The translations under genes were made by a program, and so were the position numbers. 64,000 nt of DNA from contig CM043963.1 in the NCBI GenBank assembly GCA_014529385.2, positions 78,042,912 to 78,106,911 on the forward strand, in the 5' to 3' direction. This stretch comes from Adiantum capillus-veneris (taxonomy: Eukaryota > Streptophyta > Polypodiopsida > Polypodiales > Pteridaceae). The notes beneath the pieces are model-generated. The model was given only the letters and a program-made list of their open reading frames with translations, did not search any database and was not told the origin of the DNA. Positions 44,453 through 57,188 of this stretch are shown piece after piece. Each line of letters opens with the position of its first letter. Positions within the stretch are counted from its first letter, which is position 1.

Positions 44453-45600
44453 TTATGAATCATCTTCCAAAGGATCTCTACAAGTAGCTTCACCCAAATC
44501 TAAACCCATGGCTCCTAAATCGTCATTTGTGGACGTGTTGGTTTCATCATCTTTGAATTTGTCATCTTCCATCTCATTATCATTATCATCATTATGAAAA
44601 TTATTCTCGCTAATATTGGGACCTGAATCATCAATCTCTCTCTCCTCTATCTCCTCCTCATCCAAAGTAGTAGGTGTGAGAGGATCAAAGATGAGCTCCA
44701 CTTCATTAGTGGCAAAAATGGTTTTGCCCCAAGTGTTACTGGAACTACAAACCAAAGTTTTGGTTGGTGGATTGATGGGATATAGATTACTTGAAGAAGA
44801 GAAACTCAAAGTGAGTGACATTGGTATTCTGTTACAAGAAAATAAGGGTAAAGAAGGTTATCACTCACCTGCTTACAGTTGTGTGGAAAAACTAAGTTTT
44901 CATACCTCCTCATGTGATGCACGTTAGAGTCCACCATGTAGAGCCCATTATCATGTCTTCTAGACACATTTGCAAACGATTTCCATTCAAAGATGAAGGT
45001 ATGAAAGGTTCTAAAATTGACCTTTAGTATCCTTTCAATAGGCCCATAGTACTTGGATTCATTGCCATTTGTGTCAAAGTTTCCCATGATTGTGCACCAT
45101 CGTAAAGAGGTGTTTTAGCACTTGATAGAAACCCGTTCTCCATTTCTTGTGCCCATTGAGTGCATGGTATATAATCCTCTTCACACATGCTGGATTCAGG
45201 TGCGAACAACTCATCAGCCATGTCGAACATGTGCTCATCCTCAAACTCAAATTGTCCCTGAGATGCATGTGGAAAACCTGTCAAAGTAGAGATAGTACCA
45301 CAAACACCACGTGCCATGCCTTCACTCACCCACTCCAGCCATCGTCTTTCAGTGTTGCATGCCATAGCACTACCACCAAACATAGACCAATGGGGAGCAT
45401 CCTCAAGCGATGGGGGACGGTACTCCTACCTACTCGAGCGCCTTTTTGAGGGATCCAAAGCTCCTCGTTCTCCACATTCTCCAAGGCAATGTGCCGTGAG
45501 CGAGGGATGCGCCTTTGCACTTGGTATAAGGGCAATGGATTTTTTTCTTGAGCCATCGTTCACATTAGGGCCTATTTGGAGGGCCACAATCATCCCAATC
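44453..45600 (-). mobile_element. Internally deleted CACTA remnant, unit 3
   Basis: The N-terminal transposase-associated part is near 45600-45430. Here CPCTKC has become CPYTKC. The frame 45383-45024 has FEFEDEHMFDMADELFAPES and AKTPLYDGAQSWETL, which resembles the 'xPLYxG' segment of TNP2 proteins. DUF4216 is at 45087-44860 (SKYYGPIERILKVNFRTFH, FIFEWKSF, NLVFPH). The acidic tail is at 44821-44453 (IFATNEVELIFDPLTPTTLD). The catalytic core is absent, as in the other copies, so the internal deletion predates the duplications. Confidence 0.62.
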
Positions 45601-46849
45601 ATCATGCACATTCATGAAAGATAGCTAGGTAAGTTCAAGACTCTTTGAAAAATTACATTTTCTCTAAAAAATGAATAGTTAGTAGAGGAGGTGTAAGCTA
45701 AAATTTCAATAGCAAAAGAGAAGAAACGATTAAAGAAACACTAGAAAAAAATGCAATGAGTAGGAAAAGAGGTGTGATAAAAAAAATAAAAATTGTACTA
45801 AAAGGACTATTGGTTAGAGAGGAGGTTGGGAAATCACAAGCCTACAACATCGGATTCTTATTGCGACGTTGGAGAGGGGAATGGGGGAACACACCCAACA
45901 CTCAGCGCAAGGCCTCTCTATAGCTCATGGCATTCATAGAACCCATGCTCTCTCAGAGACACCTTTGAAAGACACAATTTGCACTAACAGATCACCATTG
46001 CACACTTCCCAATTCTCACACACCCAACAAGACCATAACACAGCACCCACCACCAAAACTTGTTTCAACCCTTACAACAACATGACTACTCAATCTCACT
46101 CTTTGAGCACAAAACATGGCCAGTTCGAGGGGGGGGGGGGGGGGGGGGGGGGGGCACACACATCCACACTGCCGACATTGAGCCCCAAGAAAAAATACAC
46201 TCACTCTCATTGGATCTCTTGCAAATGGTAGGCCAAAAGCCCTAAAAAATGATTAAAAAAACCCTTTAATAAGGGTGCCCTATTGATCTTTGTAATATCA
46301 GCCTTTTTTTTGTTGAAAAATGTTTGGTACATTACACTTGTAGACACCCATAGCATTGCTTTGTCTTGGTCACAACCCTGACCACTTTGGCTACACCATC
46401 ATTGCCCAAACCCCTTGTTGAACATTCATGTTCAACCATAAACACGCTTATTGAACTTGAAAACCTATAACACCAAACTCACAACCAAGCACACCGGAAA
46501 ACCACAACCACTCGGAGGGGGTCACTATGTATAAATTGTGTATATCACGTGTGTTCAATGACTATTTTTAAAACTCTTTGTTGTGAAATTTTGACAAAGA
46601 AAACACACCCTTTTCCTATTCAATCTGTATTTTTTTTCCCAGATTTCATTTTATGGTACCCTTATGTATGTGAAAATGTGAAAATAAAATAAAATTTAGT
46701 AACCCCTTTTGTTGCACTCATGTGATAGTCACAAAGTTATTAGGTGATCCCCCCAAGGACAGCCATATGTACAAGATATATACAAAGCTATGTCTCCATT
46801 GCATATTATCTCTTTCAGGTGGGTTGCCCAAACCCCTTGGCCACAATTT
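45601..46849. repeat. Poly-G spacer, unit 3, with G26
   Basis: This is the paralogue of 18.37-19.64 and 22.17-23.55 kb. It contains an uninterrupted G26 (46129-46154), the longest of the three. About 120 bp after it are missing relative to the other copies: GACATTGAG joins directly to CCCCAAGAAAAAATACAC. No gene is seen. Confidence 0.75.
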
Positions 46850-48270
46850 GATGCACATCAGGCACAAAACCCATGTCAAAGTACATCTTGAGCCGCACAC
46901 CATTCACTCAATGCCTAAGAAGCTTACTATTCACTTGTACCAGCTAATAGGTCCCATTAGGAAAGGCCTTCTACACCTTGTATGGACCCATTCACTTCTT
47001 CTTGAACTTCTTTAGGACAGTGAAATCCAGGTATCTCTCATATTTATTACTAGGTATCCTTCTTGTATCTTCTTGTCTAGCTGGTTTTGATTGAACTTTG
47101 CAACCCGCTTCTCCCATTGCTTCACATAGTAACCTACTACTGCCTCCCTGTCCATCTACAAGGCTTCAAGACTGGTAATCCAAATCTATAAAACCTCCTA
47201 TTGGGTCGCATTGACTCGCCACATGCCCTTCAAAGCTCCTAGCTATGCATGCACTAGGAGTACTTCCTCCTTACCATAGACCAACTCTAATAGAGTAAAC
47301 TTTGTAGCCACTGTATAAGGTGTCATGTACGCCCATAAGTACTTCTCAAGGTTAGCCTCCCACTATCTCTTGCTTGTACACATACTTTTTGATGATTTTC
47401 CCATTGACACTCTCTACTAGACCACTACATTGGAGATGATAGGGCAAAGAAAATTGATTCTAAATGCCCAACTTTCTGACCAATGTACGCATTTTCTTGC
47501 TTCTAAATCCCTAACCTCTATTAGAAATGACATCCAAGGCACTCCAAAATGGCAACAAATGCAATCAAAGACAAAACTGAGCCAGAACATGATCAGTTAT
47601 CTCTTTAACTATTTTGACCTTGACCCACCTAGTAAGGTAGTCAATGGCTACCAGAACGTACTTCTTATCGCTCGTTGACTTAGGGAGTGGACCAATGGCA
47701 TCCAAACCCCACTTCTCAAAAACACTTTGAGCTACGAAAGTCCCCTGTGAATTAGCTACAATTGTTGTTTTTCCACGGTTTGGCATTTGTGGCAGGTCTT
47801 GCACCAATAGTGCACATTCTCTACTATGGAAGGCCACCAAAAGCCAGCTTTCAAAACAACACTTGATCTTTACCTTGATGTCCTCTCTCTTCATTACATT
47901 GCTCCAGCACCATGCCAATCTCCTCTTTTTAAAGAACTGTCCTCAGCACTCCGTCTCAACCATATGTCATCAGGTCTTCGTCTACCAATGTGAACTTGTG
48001 GGCATTTTGCACAAATCTTCTTCTCTGCGGCTTTGATATATCTTCTAGACACTGGCATGAGCTCAAAAAATCCTCTATCACCTTTAGGGCCTCTCTACCT
48101 GCATAAGTGGATGGTGCCATGTACAAACCTGCAACACGCACCTGTACTTTACTACTTGCTAATTGATCTGCCTCTTGATTTTGTTCTCTCTTAACATGCT
48201 TGATCTGGACCACTGTAAAAAACTTCAATAGCTCTTTTAAGGCAAAGAACCAATGATTTAAAGAATCCAA
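46850..48270 (-). mobile_element. Ty3/gypsy RNase H end and integrase, unit 3 (most continuous copy)
   Basis: From 48270 down: KHVKREQNQEADQLASSKVQ (RNase H end), then RRRFVQNAHKFTLVDEDLMT, the pre-integrase part. Next is VQDLPQMPNRGKTT, where a zinc-finger Cys pair would be expected. The core reads FEKWGLDAIGPLPKSTSDKK and YVLVAIDYLTRWVKVKIVKE (47750-47565), with decayed residues to about 47400. The WAYMTPYTVATKFTLLELVY-type segment is near 47320, and the KAFPNGTY-like tail and NGVRLKMYF-like end near 46980-46860. Here the integrase tail and core are joined without the spacer seen in units 1 and 2. Frames are broken by shifts near 47560 and 47930. Confidence 0.82.
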
Positions 48271-48818
48271 TGCCTTTTGGGGAAGTTTGAGGTCTCAATT
48301 TTTTCTTGTAAGAAATGGTAGAGAGAGAAAATACTTTTCATTTTTGAAAAAATGAACAAGGAATTCTAAAACTCAAAATTGGGGAAAAACCTTCATATTT
48401 TTACTAGGTGCACGGGATGTTACTTTTTGGGGCCTCACATGTAAGTGTAGACAATGAATATTGTATCAAACATTTTGGCTTATTGGTTTATCTAATTTGT
48501 CTTTGGTTGTTGTAAACTCAGAGAGACAAACATATGTAGCTTGTGGACAAGGACGCTCAGGAAAAGGATAGATAGATATTTTTTTGTACTCTTCTTTTAC
48601 AAGTACAAATGTGGCACAAAAAACCCGCATGATTTGTATATAAAAGTCATTTGAAATTTTGGCTTTATTTGTAATTTTTTTTAAGTGTTGTTCTTTTGTG
48701 CTTCAAGTTATAAAGATAAGGTGTGACTAGTAATTTTAAAGTTTATCGTTATTTTATTTTTGTGCACTTTCTAAATGCAGTTGATATTTCATATGTTTTA
48801 TGTAGCTAAAAAATAAAG

Positions 48819-48863
48819 ATGCTCATTTGGGCCACCCCAAACTTGGATGGCCCAAATGAGCAT
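48819..48863. repeat. Perfect 16 bp inverted repeat with 13-base loop
   Basis: The left arm ATGCTCATTTGGGCCA and right arm TGGCCCAAATGAGCAT are exact reverse complements around CCCCAAACTTGGA. It could be a miniature element, a transcript-end hairpin, or chance. Confidence 0.9.
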
Positions 48864-49489
48864 AATTATTTTTGAAAATTTGTATAATAAAATTTTTGGT
48901 GGTAAATAATGCGATAATAGTCACGATAATATATTAGCGACTATTATCATGTATATTGCTTAAAAACCACTACCGTGTGCATTGCCACTGGTATTACCGC
49001 TCATGCAAACTTTTCTCTTTCTATTTTTCTTTGTTAATCCATGGGAATGCTGATAATTCTCGACTTTTTTCTCTTATAGTGGTTGAGAAGAGGTATTTTA
49101 ACATGTTCCAACACCTTTAGAAAATTTGAAAGTTGGTTATTCATTGAGTTACCCTAGTGGTGGTGGTAACTCATTTAAAATACTCAAGTGAGCTTTAAAT
49201 AGATTCTACATAGTATTTTGGATTTAAATAGTTTACACAAACGTTTGCAAAGGGACAACAATTAAGTTGAAAATCAAAATGTTTTTCTTGGTTTCATTGA
49301 ACCTCCTACTAAACCGTGTATTGGTCAAATGGACCATTTGACCCATGAGGGTTGCCACTATGGAGAACATTACTGTTTCTAAGAAGATATCACCACCTTT
49401 TTTTTTAGTACAAAAACACTCCTCCAAGGGGGTCACTAATGTCAGTTCAAGGGTAGGGCTAGGACACACATGTAGTACGGGGGGTCTAT

Positions 49490-49518
49490 ATATAGGTAGG
49501 GCCAAGGGACTATATATA
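49490..49518 (+). promoter_or_regulatory. Twin TATA-like boxes
   Basis: CTATATATAGG and, about twenty bases later, ACTATATATAGT lie in a GC-richer context followed by a pyrimidine-rich stretch. This resembles a plant core promoter, but no convincing gene follows on the plus strand. Confidence 0.3.
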
Positions 49519-49769
49519 GTACAGTTGGGTGGTTATGCACATGTTGTTGTCCCCAATCTCTTACATTGCTCACCATAAACCTCTACTCCTTATGCTTTTC
49601 AAATCTCTCCTTCACCCTGTTACATGGATAGCTTCAAACGGAGACTAACATTTTCTGAGCGTTTTCTCTTGATAGCCTTCAATGCTTTTCTCATGGAACT
49701 TTGGCTTTGCTATACCAAGGACCTCACCAATGGTAAATTCAACCTTGTTGTTCAAAATAATCTATTCCA

Positions 49770-50335
49770 ATAATTTCTTGAGATCTATCCTTGCCTCTAT
49801 ATTAGATTGGATCTTGTAAGATAGATTCTTTGCTCTACCTTTTGAATACTTTCTTGAGATCTATCCTTGCCTCTATATTAGATTGCATCTTGTAAGATAG
49901 ATTCTTTGCTCTACCTTTTGTTACTTCCTTCTTCTTTTATTTGGTAGCTTCCTGTAGAGGCACTTTAGGTATAGGCATCTCTTATGGAGAAGCTGATCTA
50001 GGAGGCACTATGTCGTTTCTTCCTTCACTCCTCGTGGCCCATTTGAAGGTCCTTCATCCCCATTCTCATGCCTATCTTTCTATTCAACAATGGCATGATT
50101 GTCATTGTTGAATAGATAGGAGCTTGTAAGCTAAATTCTTTGCTTTAGCTTTTGTTACTTCCTTCTTCTTTTATTTGGTAGCTTCTTGTAGAGGCACTTT
50201 AGGTATAAGCATCTCTTATGGAGAATTTGATCTAGGAGGTACTATGTCGTTTCTTCCTTCACTCCTTGTGGCACCATTTAAAGGTCCTTCATCCCCATTC
50301 TCATGCCTATCTTTCTATTCAACAATGATATGATT
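49770..50335. repeat. Nested tandem duplications (about 76 bp and about 230 bp)
   Basis: CTTGAGATCTATCCTTGCC recurs at about 49779 and 49852 with the following GATAGATTCTTTGCTCTACC. A longer block, GTTACTTCCTTCTTCTTTTA to CTATTCAACAATG, occurs at about 49920-50094 and again at 50153-50328. On the minus strand the longer block is partly open and may derive from a gag-like region. I cannot assign it. Confidence 0.8.
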
Positions 50336-50339
50336 GCCT

Positions 50340-51010
50340 TGAAATTTGGAAATTTACACATGCATTGACAAGGAGTCTATGGAGTTGTCCCAAACTATTT
50401 CTAGCCGAATAAAATCTCCAGCTTCATGCAAAACGTCTTTAGTCAATTTACTCTTCATAGGACATTCTATTGCGCATGGCCACAATTTTCCAATTTCATT
50501 AGATACTTCTCCAACCTTGATTAGTAGATTGACTCGATTGTCACACCATATGCATCTATGTACAAAGCCTTCTCTATTTTGAGCTCTTTGTCTTTCTGAT
50601 TGACCCGATGGTTACCTCTTTTCTTCTGCCCTTGCAAGATTTGACTTTAGCTCTTGCATTGATTTGACAATATCATCTAAGATAAAGTTTGTCTCTTTGG
50701 AATAATAATAACAAGCATTATGGGACCCTTAGGAATGCCTGGGGCTTGAGATGGGTTGACTTTCATCTCGTCTCTTTGTAGTTTTTGATTAGCTAGTAGT
50801 GATATCGCATCCTCGACCTCATTCCAATGAGTCTTCTTTAGGCCATGTTTAAAACCTTTGTCCTCTAGTAGTAACTCCAACTTCCCTTGCATCTCTTTCC
50901 CTATAGCCTACAAAAAGAGATTTTTCTTCTCTGAGTTTAGGGTAGCCTATCATAGTGCCTGTAAAATTCCCTTACAAATTCAGTAGGTGACAGTCCCTCC
51001 TTTGGCCTAA
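50340..51010 (-). pseudogene. Possible gypsy gag remnant
   Basis: Minus-strand frames are open over parts of this stretch: LSPTEFVREFYRHY near 51000-50950, then 50892-50677 with GKLELLLEDKGFKHGLKKTH and WNEVEDAISLLANQKLQRDE. Below 50530 a frame has EIGKLWPCAIECPMKSKLTK. The first segment resembles gag text of plant gypsy elements (xLSPxEFVxEFxRxY). A related piece lies at 53575-53645. No zinc knuckle is visible, so the call is weak. Confidence 0.3.
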
Positions 51011-51152
51011 GTACGGGGATGGGAATGGAGCAAGCTTTGCAGTGAGCTTTTATCAGTATTGATCAACTCACCAAATCTATAAAATAATATTGCTCTAAAA
51101 ATATTGCTCCAAATGGATTTTTTGGAGTGATATTTTCAGAGCGAACTTTTTT

Positions 51153-51161
<9 letters not shown>

Positions 51162-51208
<47 letters not shown>
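51162..51208. repeat. (CT)n microsatellite, about 23 repeats
   Basis: Nearly pure CT run with a CC interruption at its left side, in non-coding DNA. Confidence 0.96.
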
Positions 51209-51211
<3 letters not shown>

Positions 51212-51772
51212 TTTATCTTTCTCTCTCTCAAAGAAGTACGAAGTGCAGCTAGGAAAGCGTCGAGCCTCTGACTGTGAGGGTTTGTAGCAAAATCAAGTGA
51301 ATTGCAAACGATTTGAAAAAAAAAAGACACAATTAAAATGAATGCCTCTACACTACCGCAATCTCATGAGTTCATAATCCACTTCTATTTGGGGTGACCA
51401 CCTTGGAAAATGACATAAGGTTCTTTTGAGGAAAGTGGTAGCCGGGATCCTGGACTCAGGTGTGCTAGCAGGGTTAGTAGGTTGATGTGTTGGTGCAAGG
51501 TGTGTACTAGCGCGTTGTTGGGCACTAGGTGGGTTACTGGGCATGCTGCTAAGTGGATGGGTTGGTGCAAGGTGTGTACTAACGCGTTGCTAAGTGGATG
51601 TGTTGTCCAAGGTGTGAAAGTGCCCAAATGTTGAGCTCGGTATGAGACGTTGAGGTATACATGAGAACATTTGGACTTGCAGAAGTGATAGAGAATAGAC
51701 CAGTCGGTGAAATTCGCAAAATAGAAGTGGTCGATCGTTATGAAGAGGCAGCACGAAGGGTCCCCTCCAATG

Positions 51773-51990
51773 TTAGAAAAAAACTGGGGTCTAGTGTATT
51801 TTAACCGGCTGAAATTATAAAATCCCGATTAGATTTTGAGCTTGCCTTTAAGAAAATCGGCAAATTTACACAACTTTTAGTGTAATTACCGGAAAAAGCT
51901 TCAAATTTTGACCTAAAAACCGGGAGAATTTCAAGTTTCCCGTTATTTTGTTCGGTTAGGAAAAATGTATTTTTCTAGCCCTGGTCTGAC
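51773..51990. mobile_element. Possible hAT-type MITE
   Basis: About 215 bp occur only in the PRP-D promoter, between sequences that are adjacent in PRP-B and PRP-C. The ends are imperfect inverted repeats: left AACTGGGGTCTAG with GTGTATTTT, and right, reverse complemented, CCAGGGCTAGAAAAATACAT. CAGGG-CTAG is typical of hAT-like termini. CCCCTCCAATG on the left and CCCCTCAATG on the right may be the target-site duplication. No coding capacity. Confidence 0.45.
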
Positions 51991-52090
51991 TCCCCTCAAT
52001 GCCCGGATTGACAATGGCAACAACCTAGCCACGGTCGTCTCCATGCAAGCACCACAGTCCACGTCGTCCACCTCTCTCCCCTCCTTCTCC

Positions 52091-52211
<121 letters not shown>

Positions 52212-52256
52212 TCTCTCAGCGTGCCTTAAAGCTGCCTGTACTGTGAATTTATCCAG

Positions 52257-52465
52257 CTAGCACAATCCCATCTACAAGCCACCAGTCTACAAGCCCAAGC
52301 CTATCTACAAGTCTCCACCCCCTCCTCCCTACTACGAGTCGTCTCCTATCTAAAAGTATCCTCCACCCCCCACTTATCAGGAGCCATCCCCCGTCTAAAA
52401 ATCCCCTCCTCTTCCATATGTCACGCCTTCCCCCGTCTACTCTCCCCCTCCTCCCCATTACTAGT
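52257..52465 (+). pseudogene. PRP-D: 3' remnant of a proline-rich protein gene
   Basis: Only the last third of the PRP gene remains: [20 protein letters not shown], then YESSPI, a TAA, KYPPPPTYQEPSPV, another TAA, and [20 protein letters not shown] with Y and TAG. Both TAA codons replace the Tyr-Lys positions of copy A (TAC AAG changed to TAA AAG). The signal peptide, first repeats and TATA box are gone. It is a clear dead copy. Confidence 0.9.
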
Positions 52466-53570
52466 TAGCATTCTTAGTACTCCACACATGCCCATGAGTG
52501 TGCGGCAACCCCCGTCTACTCCCCCCCTCCTCTATTACTAGTTAGTATTCTTTGTTGTCCATAAGCAACCATACTAGTTAGCTTCTCCCTTTGCAATTGA
52601 ACGTGCCATTTGTCCCTGGTCAAAAAGCATCTCTACAACAATCTCTCTAGTCATTCTCGAGTGGAAAGCAATGTCTCAACAATGTTCTATCTAGACCTAT
52701 GGGGTTATCTTAATAAGAAGATGGAGCTGAGTTGTTATTTTAAGAGTTGTCTAATGATATGCAGCATGAGAGATATATCCATAATCTTGCTCAATGTCCA
52801 ATCTACTGAGCATTTTTTTAAAAAAAAATTGTGAGAATTAGCATGTCCTGTGTTGGTCACCTTTCAAATAAAGGTTAACTTGGTCCCCCTCCACATCCAT
52901 CACCATGTCATTGATGCATCGATCGATGAGATATGAATGTCGAGTAGACAAAGACTTATTCTATGCTTGCAAAATTGTTCCATAATCCATTATCATCTTC
53001 ATGGTGGGTGTAAGAGATTTGCAAGTAATTATGATCCTTAACGTGTAACCTTGACCCTTCAATTGTATGATTTTGGCAATGTGTTTACAGTAAGAAAATT
53101 CCTTAGGTTAAAGTGGCATTTCATTGTGCCTCATCGAGGTGTTCATGCACAAAAAAGTTGATTGAAATATCTCATGCTTTCCTTTGGCATCATTGCATTC
53201 TATGGATCCCTGATCATAGTGTCATATAGTGTCATATATATCACAGGAAAGCCAATGCATGGAGTTCCTTGCTCAGCTAGTTTTAGTATTTGTTATGGAT
53301 CCCTTACTCAACTGGATTTAGATCCCTTACTCAACTGGATTTAGTATTCTATGGATCCGTGATCATAGTGTCATATATATTGCAAGAAATCCAATGCATG
53401 GAGGTCCTTGCTCAGTTGGCTACCTATAGGAATCGCACCTTAATGCCCCTAGAGTCTACCTCAAGGCATTCATTGTTACTGTATTTTTTCTATCTACCTA
53501 TAGCAATCGCACCTTAATGCCCCTAGAGTCTACCTCAAGGCATTCATTGTTACCATAATAATGTTCATCC
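52466..53570. repeat. PRP 3' flanking module, unit 4
   Basis: This is the full-length paralogue of the PRP 3' flank, without the gypsy insertion. Extra local duplications are present: CTTACTCAACTGGATTTAG twice near 53305-53345, and ACCTATAG with AATCGCACCTTAATGCCCCT twice near 53425-53525. Confidence 0.7.
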
Positions 53571-53989
53571 ATCCATCAAAGTGCCTCTCAAATTCCCTTA
53601 CAAGTTCATTAGGTGAAAGTACCTCCTTTGGCCTAAGTACCTGCGATCGACGTCCTACCACCCTATGCCCTCGCGGGGTCCACCTCTATGTATGTAAGTA
53701 TACCATGAGAGTTCAACAGGAGGGGTTTTTTAATTCATAAAATTTGGGTAAATTTACATAAAATATATTTAAATAAGGGTTTTTTATTGCACTTTGGAAA
53801 AGAACCCATAAGTTCATAAAGAAAGAGGGGTTGTTTTATTACTTCAAGATTCACAAATAAGGGGTTTTTAAATAACCTTTGCACGCATGTTGTATAGATG
53901 GTTTACATATAGTGAACCCCCCAATCCACTGCCTACACCATTCTTATTCTTGCACATATACAAAGAATAAGGTGCCTCTCATTCTTGAG
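53571..53989. other. AT-rich spacer
   Basis: It starts with a piece (53575-53645) related to 50940-51010 (CCTCCTTTGGCCTAAGTAC). The remainder is AT-rich with several AAGGGGTTTT-like stretches. No gene is seen. Confidence 0.5.
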
Positions 53990-54470
53990 GTCTGATTCAA
54001 CCACACAACACAATGCACTCTTCTCCTCTCCCTCTCCCGCACCCACCGTGCACGCACGCATCCACGCACATGTACTCTTTCATGAATATGAGCTTGTACA
54101 CAAAAGGAGGGGAGAGGACTTGCTGAGAATCGAGAATGGCTAAGTCCAGAGGTGAGCACCACGAGGAGCTAAGTCCATTTGACTTCTTGCATAAGGCAAC
54201 TGAGTAACATGTTGTCCTCTACGACTGCGTCTCTGTGCTCATGTGTTGTTGTAGCCCTCCCTACATGCCATAGATTCATATTTATAAGCCTTTTCACATT
54301 TTTGGGTGCTTCTTTAGGGGTTTAGTACAAATAGATGTTGGGGCCTCCCCTCCAAGAAGGTTTTTTGATAGCAAAGCTTCTTGAAGCTCTTCAAAGTCCT
54401 TTTGACGATTAAATTTCTGTGAGGACGTACGACACGGACTTGTAGAGACATCCAAAAATGAGAAGTGAAT
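53990..54470. repeat. Dispersed repeat related to the hAT 5' flank
   Basis: Diverged but collinear with about 60780-61165: ACTTGCTGAGA, GTCTC/TTGGTGCTCATGTG, GGTGC(T/C)(T/C)CTTTAGGGGTTTAGT, TTGGGGC(C/T)TCC and ACTTGTAG(A/G)G. At 61 kb it leads into the hAT transposase. Here the transposase part is absent. Confidence 0.6.
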
Positions 54471-55890
<1,420 letters not shown>

Positions 55891-56616
55891 AAACCGGCGT
55901 GATGATTGCCACCCGTACATGGTTATCTAGCTGTTAATGCAAGCAAATCATTTTCAGCCACAATAACCAGCTTGTGCATGTAGTCCGTAGCCTCCAAAAA
56001 TGTATGGTTGCACCAAGAACAATTCATGGAGCTTTATGGCCCATCTTGTGGATCATGCGGCCCTTTTCCACCCACCTTGACACATCTAACTCTCTCTGTT
56101 TTTTTTCATCAGTGATCCACACCTTTCATCTTTGTTGTTTCCCTAAAAGCAAGACTGCAAACGTTTGGTTGGCTTCATTCCCTATTTTTTCCTGGTTATC
56201 AAGAGATGCTCATAGCCAGCATAACCCATTCTAGACTCCACTTCTCCATCGACCTATGAACTGCAATTGAAAATAGGACGACCATCATTGCAATCCTCCA
56301 TCTTGTTTCAAATGTAGCAAGTAGAGGACGATCTTGAAATGGTAGAAAGATCCAACAAGGTGAGGCTAAGATAGTATCTTTGTTACAAATCTCCAACAAG
56401 GTAAAACGCTAAGATAATATCTTCATTACAAATCTTTGAGCTTTTGGGAGAGAAGAAGAAACTTAAAGATTTCGACTACTTTAAATTGCGAGTCTGTGTG
56501 ATGAAGTAAATCGAGCTTGCAAACAAAGAATCCTCCCAATAGCGCTTACTAAACTAATCTATGACAAGAAGTTTTGGACAAATTCTCACAATAATTCCCA
56601 CATTGTGACTTACCTC
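55891..56616. other. Spacer, no gene recognised
   Basis: No supported coding region. A short local duplication, ATCTCCAACAAGG / AATCTTTGAG context, occurs near 56345-56440. Confidence 0.45.
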
Positions 56617-56785
56617 AACATCACGAGCTTCTATGAGGGAGGCGCCCCATACCTAGCTAGGTACGATTGGGGGCAGGGGACCGCCGGCCCGGTGGGGGGG
56701 CAGGGGACCCGGGGCCAGTGGTCCCCTGCCCCCAATCGTACCTAGCTAGGTATGCGGCGCCTCCCGAGCAGAAGCTCATGATGTT
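56617..56785. repeat. GC-rich foldback element (about 66 bp arms)
   Basis: The left arm (56617-56682) and right arm (56720-56785) are reverse complements with about five mismatches. They include the exact CATACCTAGCTAGGTA, CGATTGGGGGCAGGGGACC and GGGAGGCGCC blocks. The centre (about 37 bases) is almost only G and C. The transcript would fold into a very stable hairpin. The flanks are AT-rich, so it stands out sharply in composition. It may be a foldback transposon or MITE, or a small-RNA precursor. Confidence 0.9.
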
Positions 56786-57089
56786 ATTCATTGTATGAAA
56801 AACACTAGAAAAGACTCCGTTTTCCTACATAAGAAAATTTCTAAATTTTCTTGTGTATTGCATATGCCTAGATATATGGAGCCCACCATAGTCAAAAAAT
56901 CTGGGCTTTGCTTATCTTCTCCAAGCTTGTTTGGTTGCATGTACCCAGTGATTCTCCACCAGAGAAGGCCATCCTTCCAAGTTCCCCCCTCATCTCAAGT
57001 CTCTCTTTCCCAACCATATTAATGGAGCCCTCATGCCATGCCTAAACTTCCACCCCTCATGCAGAGGAGCTGCTTCCTCCACTTCTCAT

Positions 57090-57094
<5 letters not shown>
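56786..57094. other. Spacer
   Basis: No gene is recognised. A 75-codon plus-strand frame (56795-57022) has no family features. Confidence 0.45.

Positions 57095-57186
<92 letters not shown>
57095..57186. repeat. (CT)n microsatellite, about 46 repeats
   Basis: Uninterrupted. The imperfect repeat ATCCATTATTCATC follows twice (57208 and 57258). Confidence 0.98.

Positions 57187-57188
<2 letters not shown>

Larger units (their letters stand above)
48271..49640. other. Spacer with a perfect hairpin and a twin TATA region
   Basis: No gene is seen. It contains a 16 bp perfect inverted repeat (48819-48863) and two closely spaced TATA-like sequences near 49490-49518. Short frames such as 49233-49505 on the minus strand match no family. 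Confidence 0.5.
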
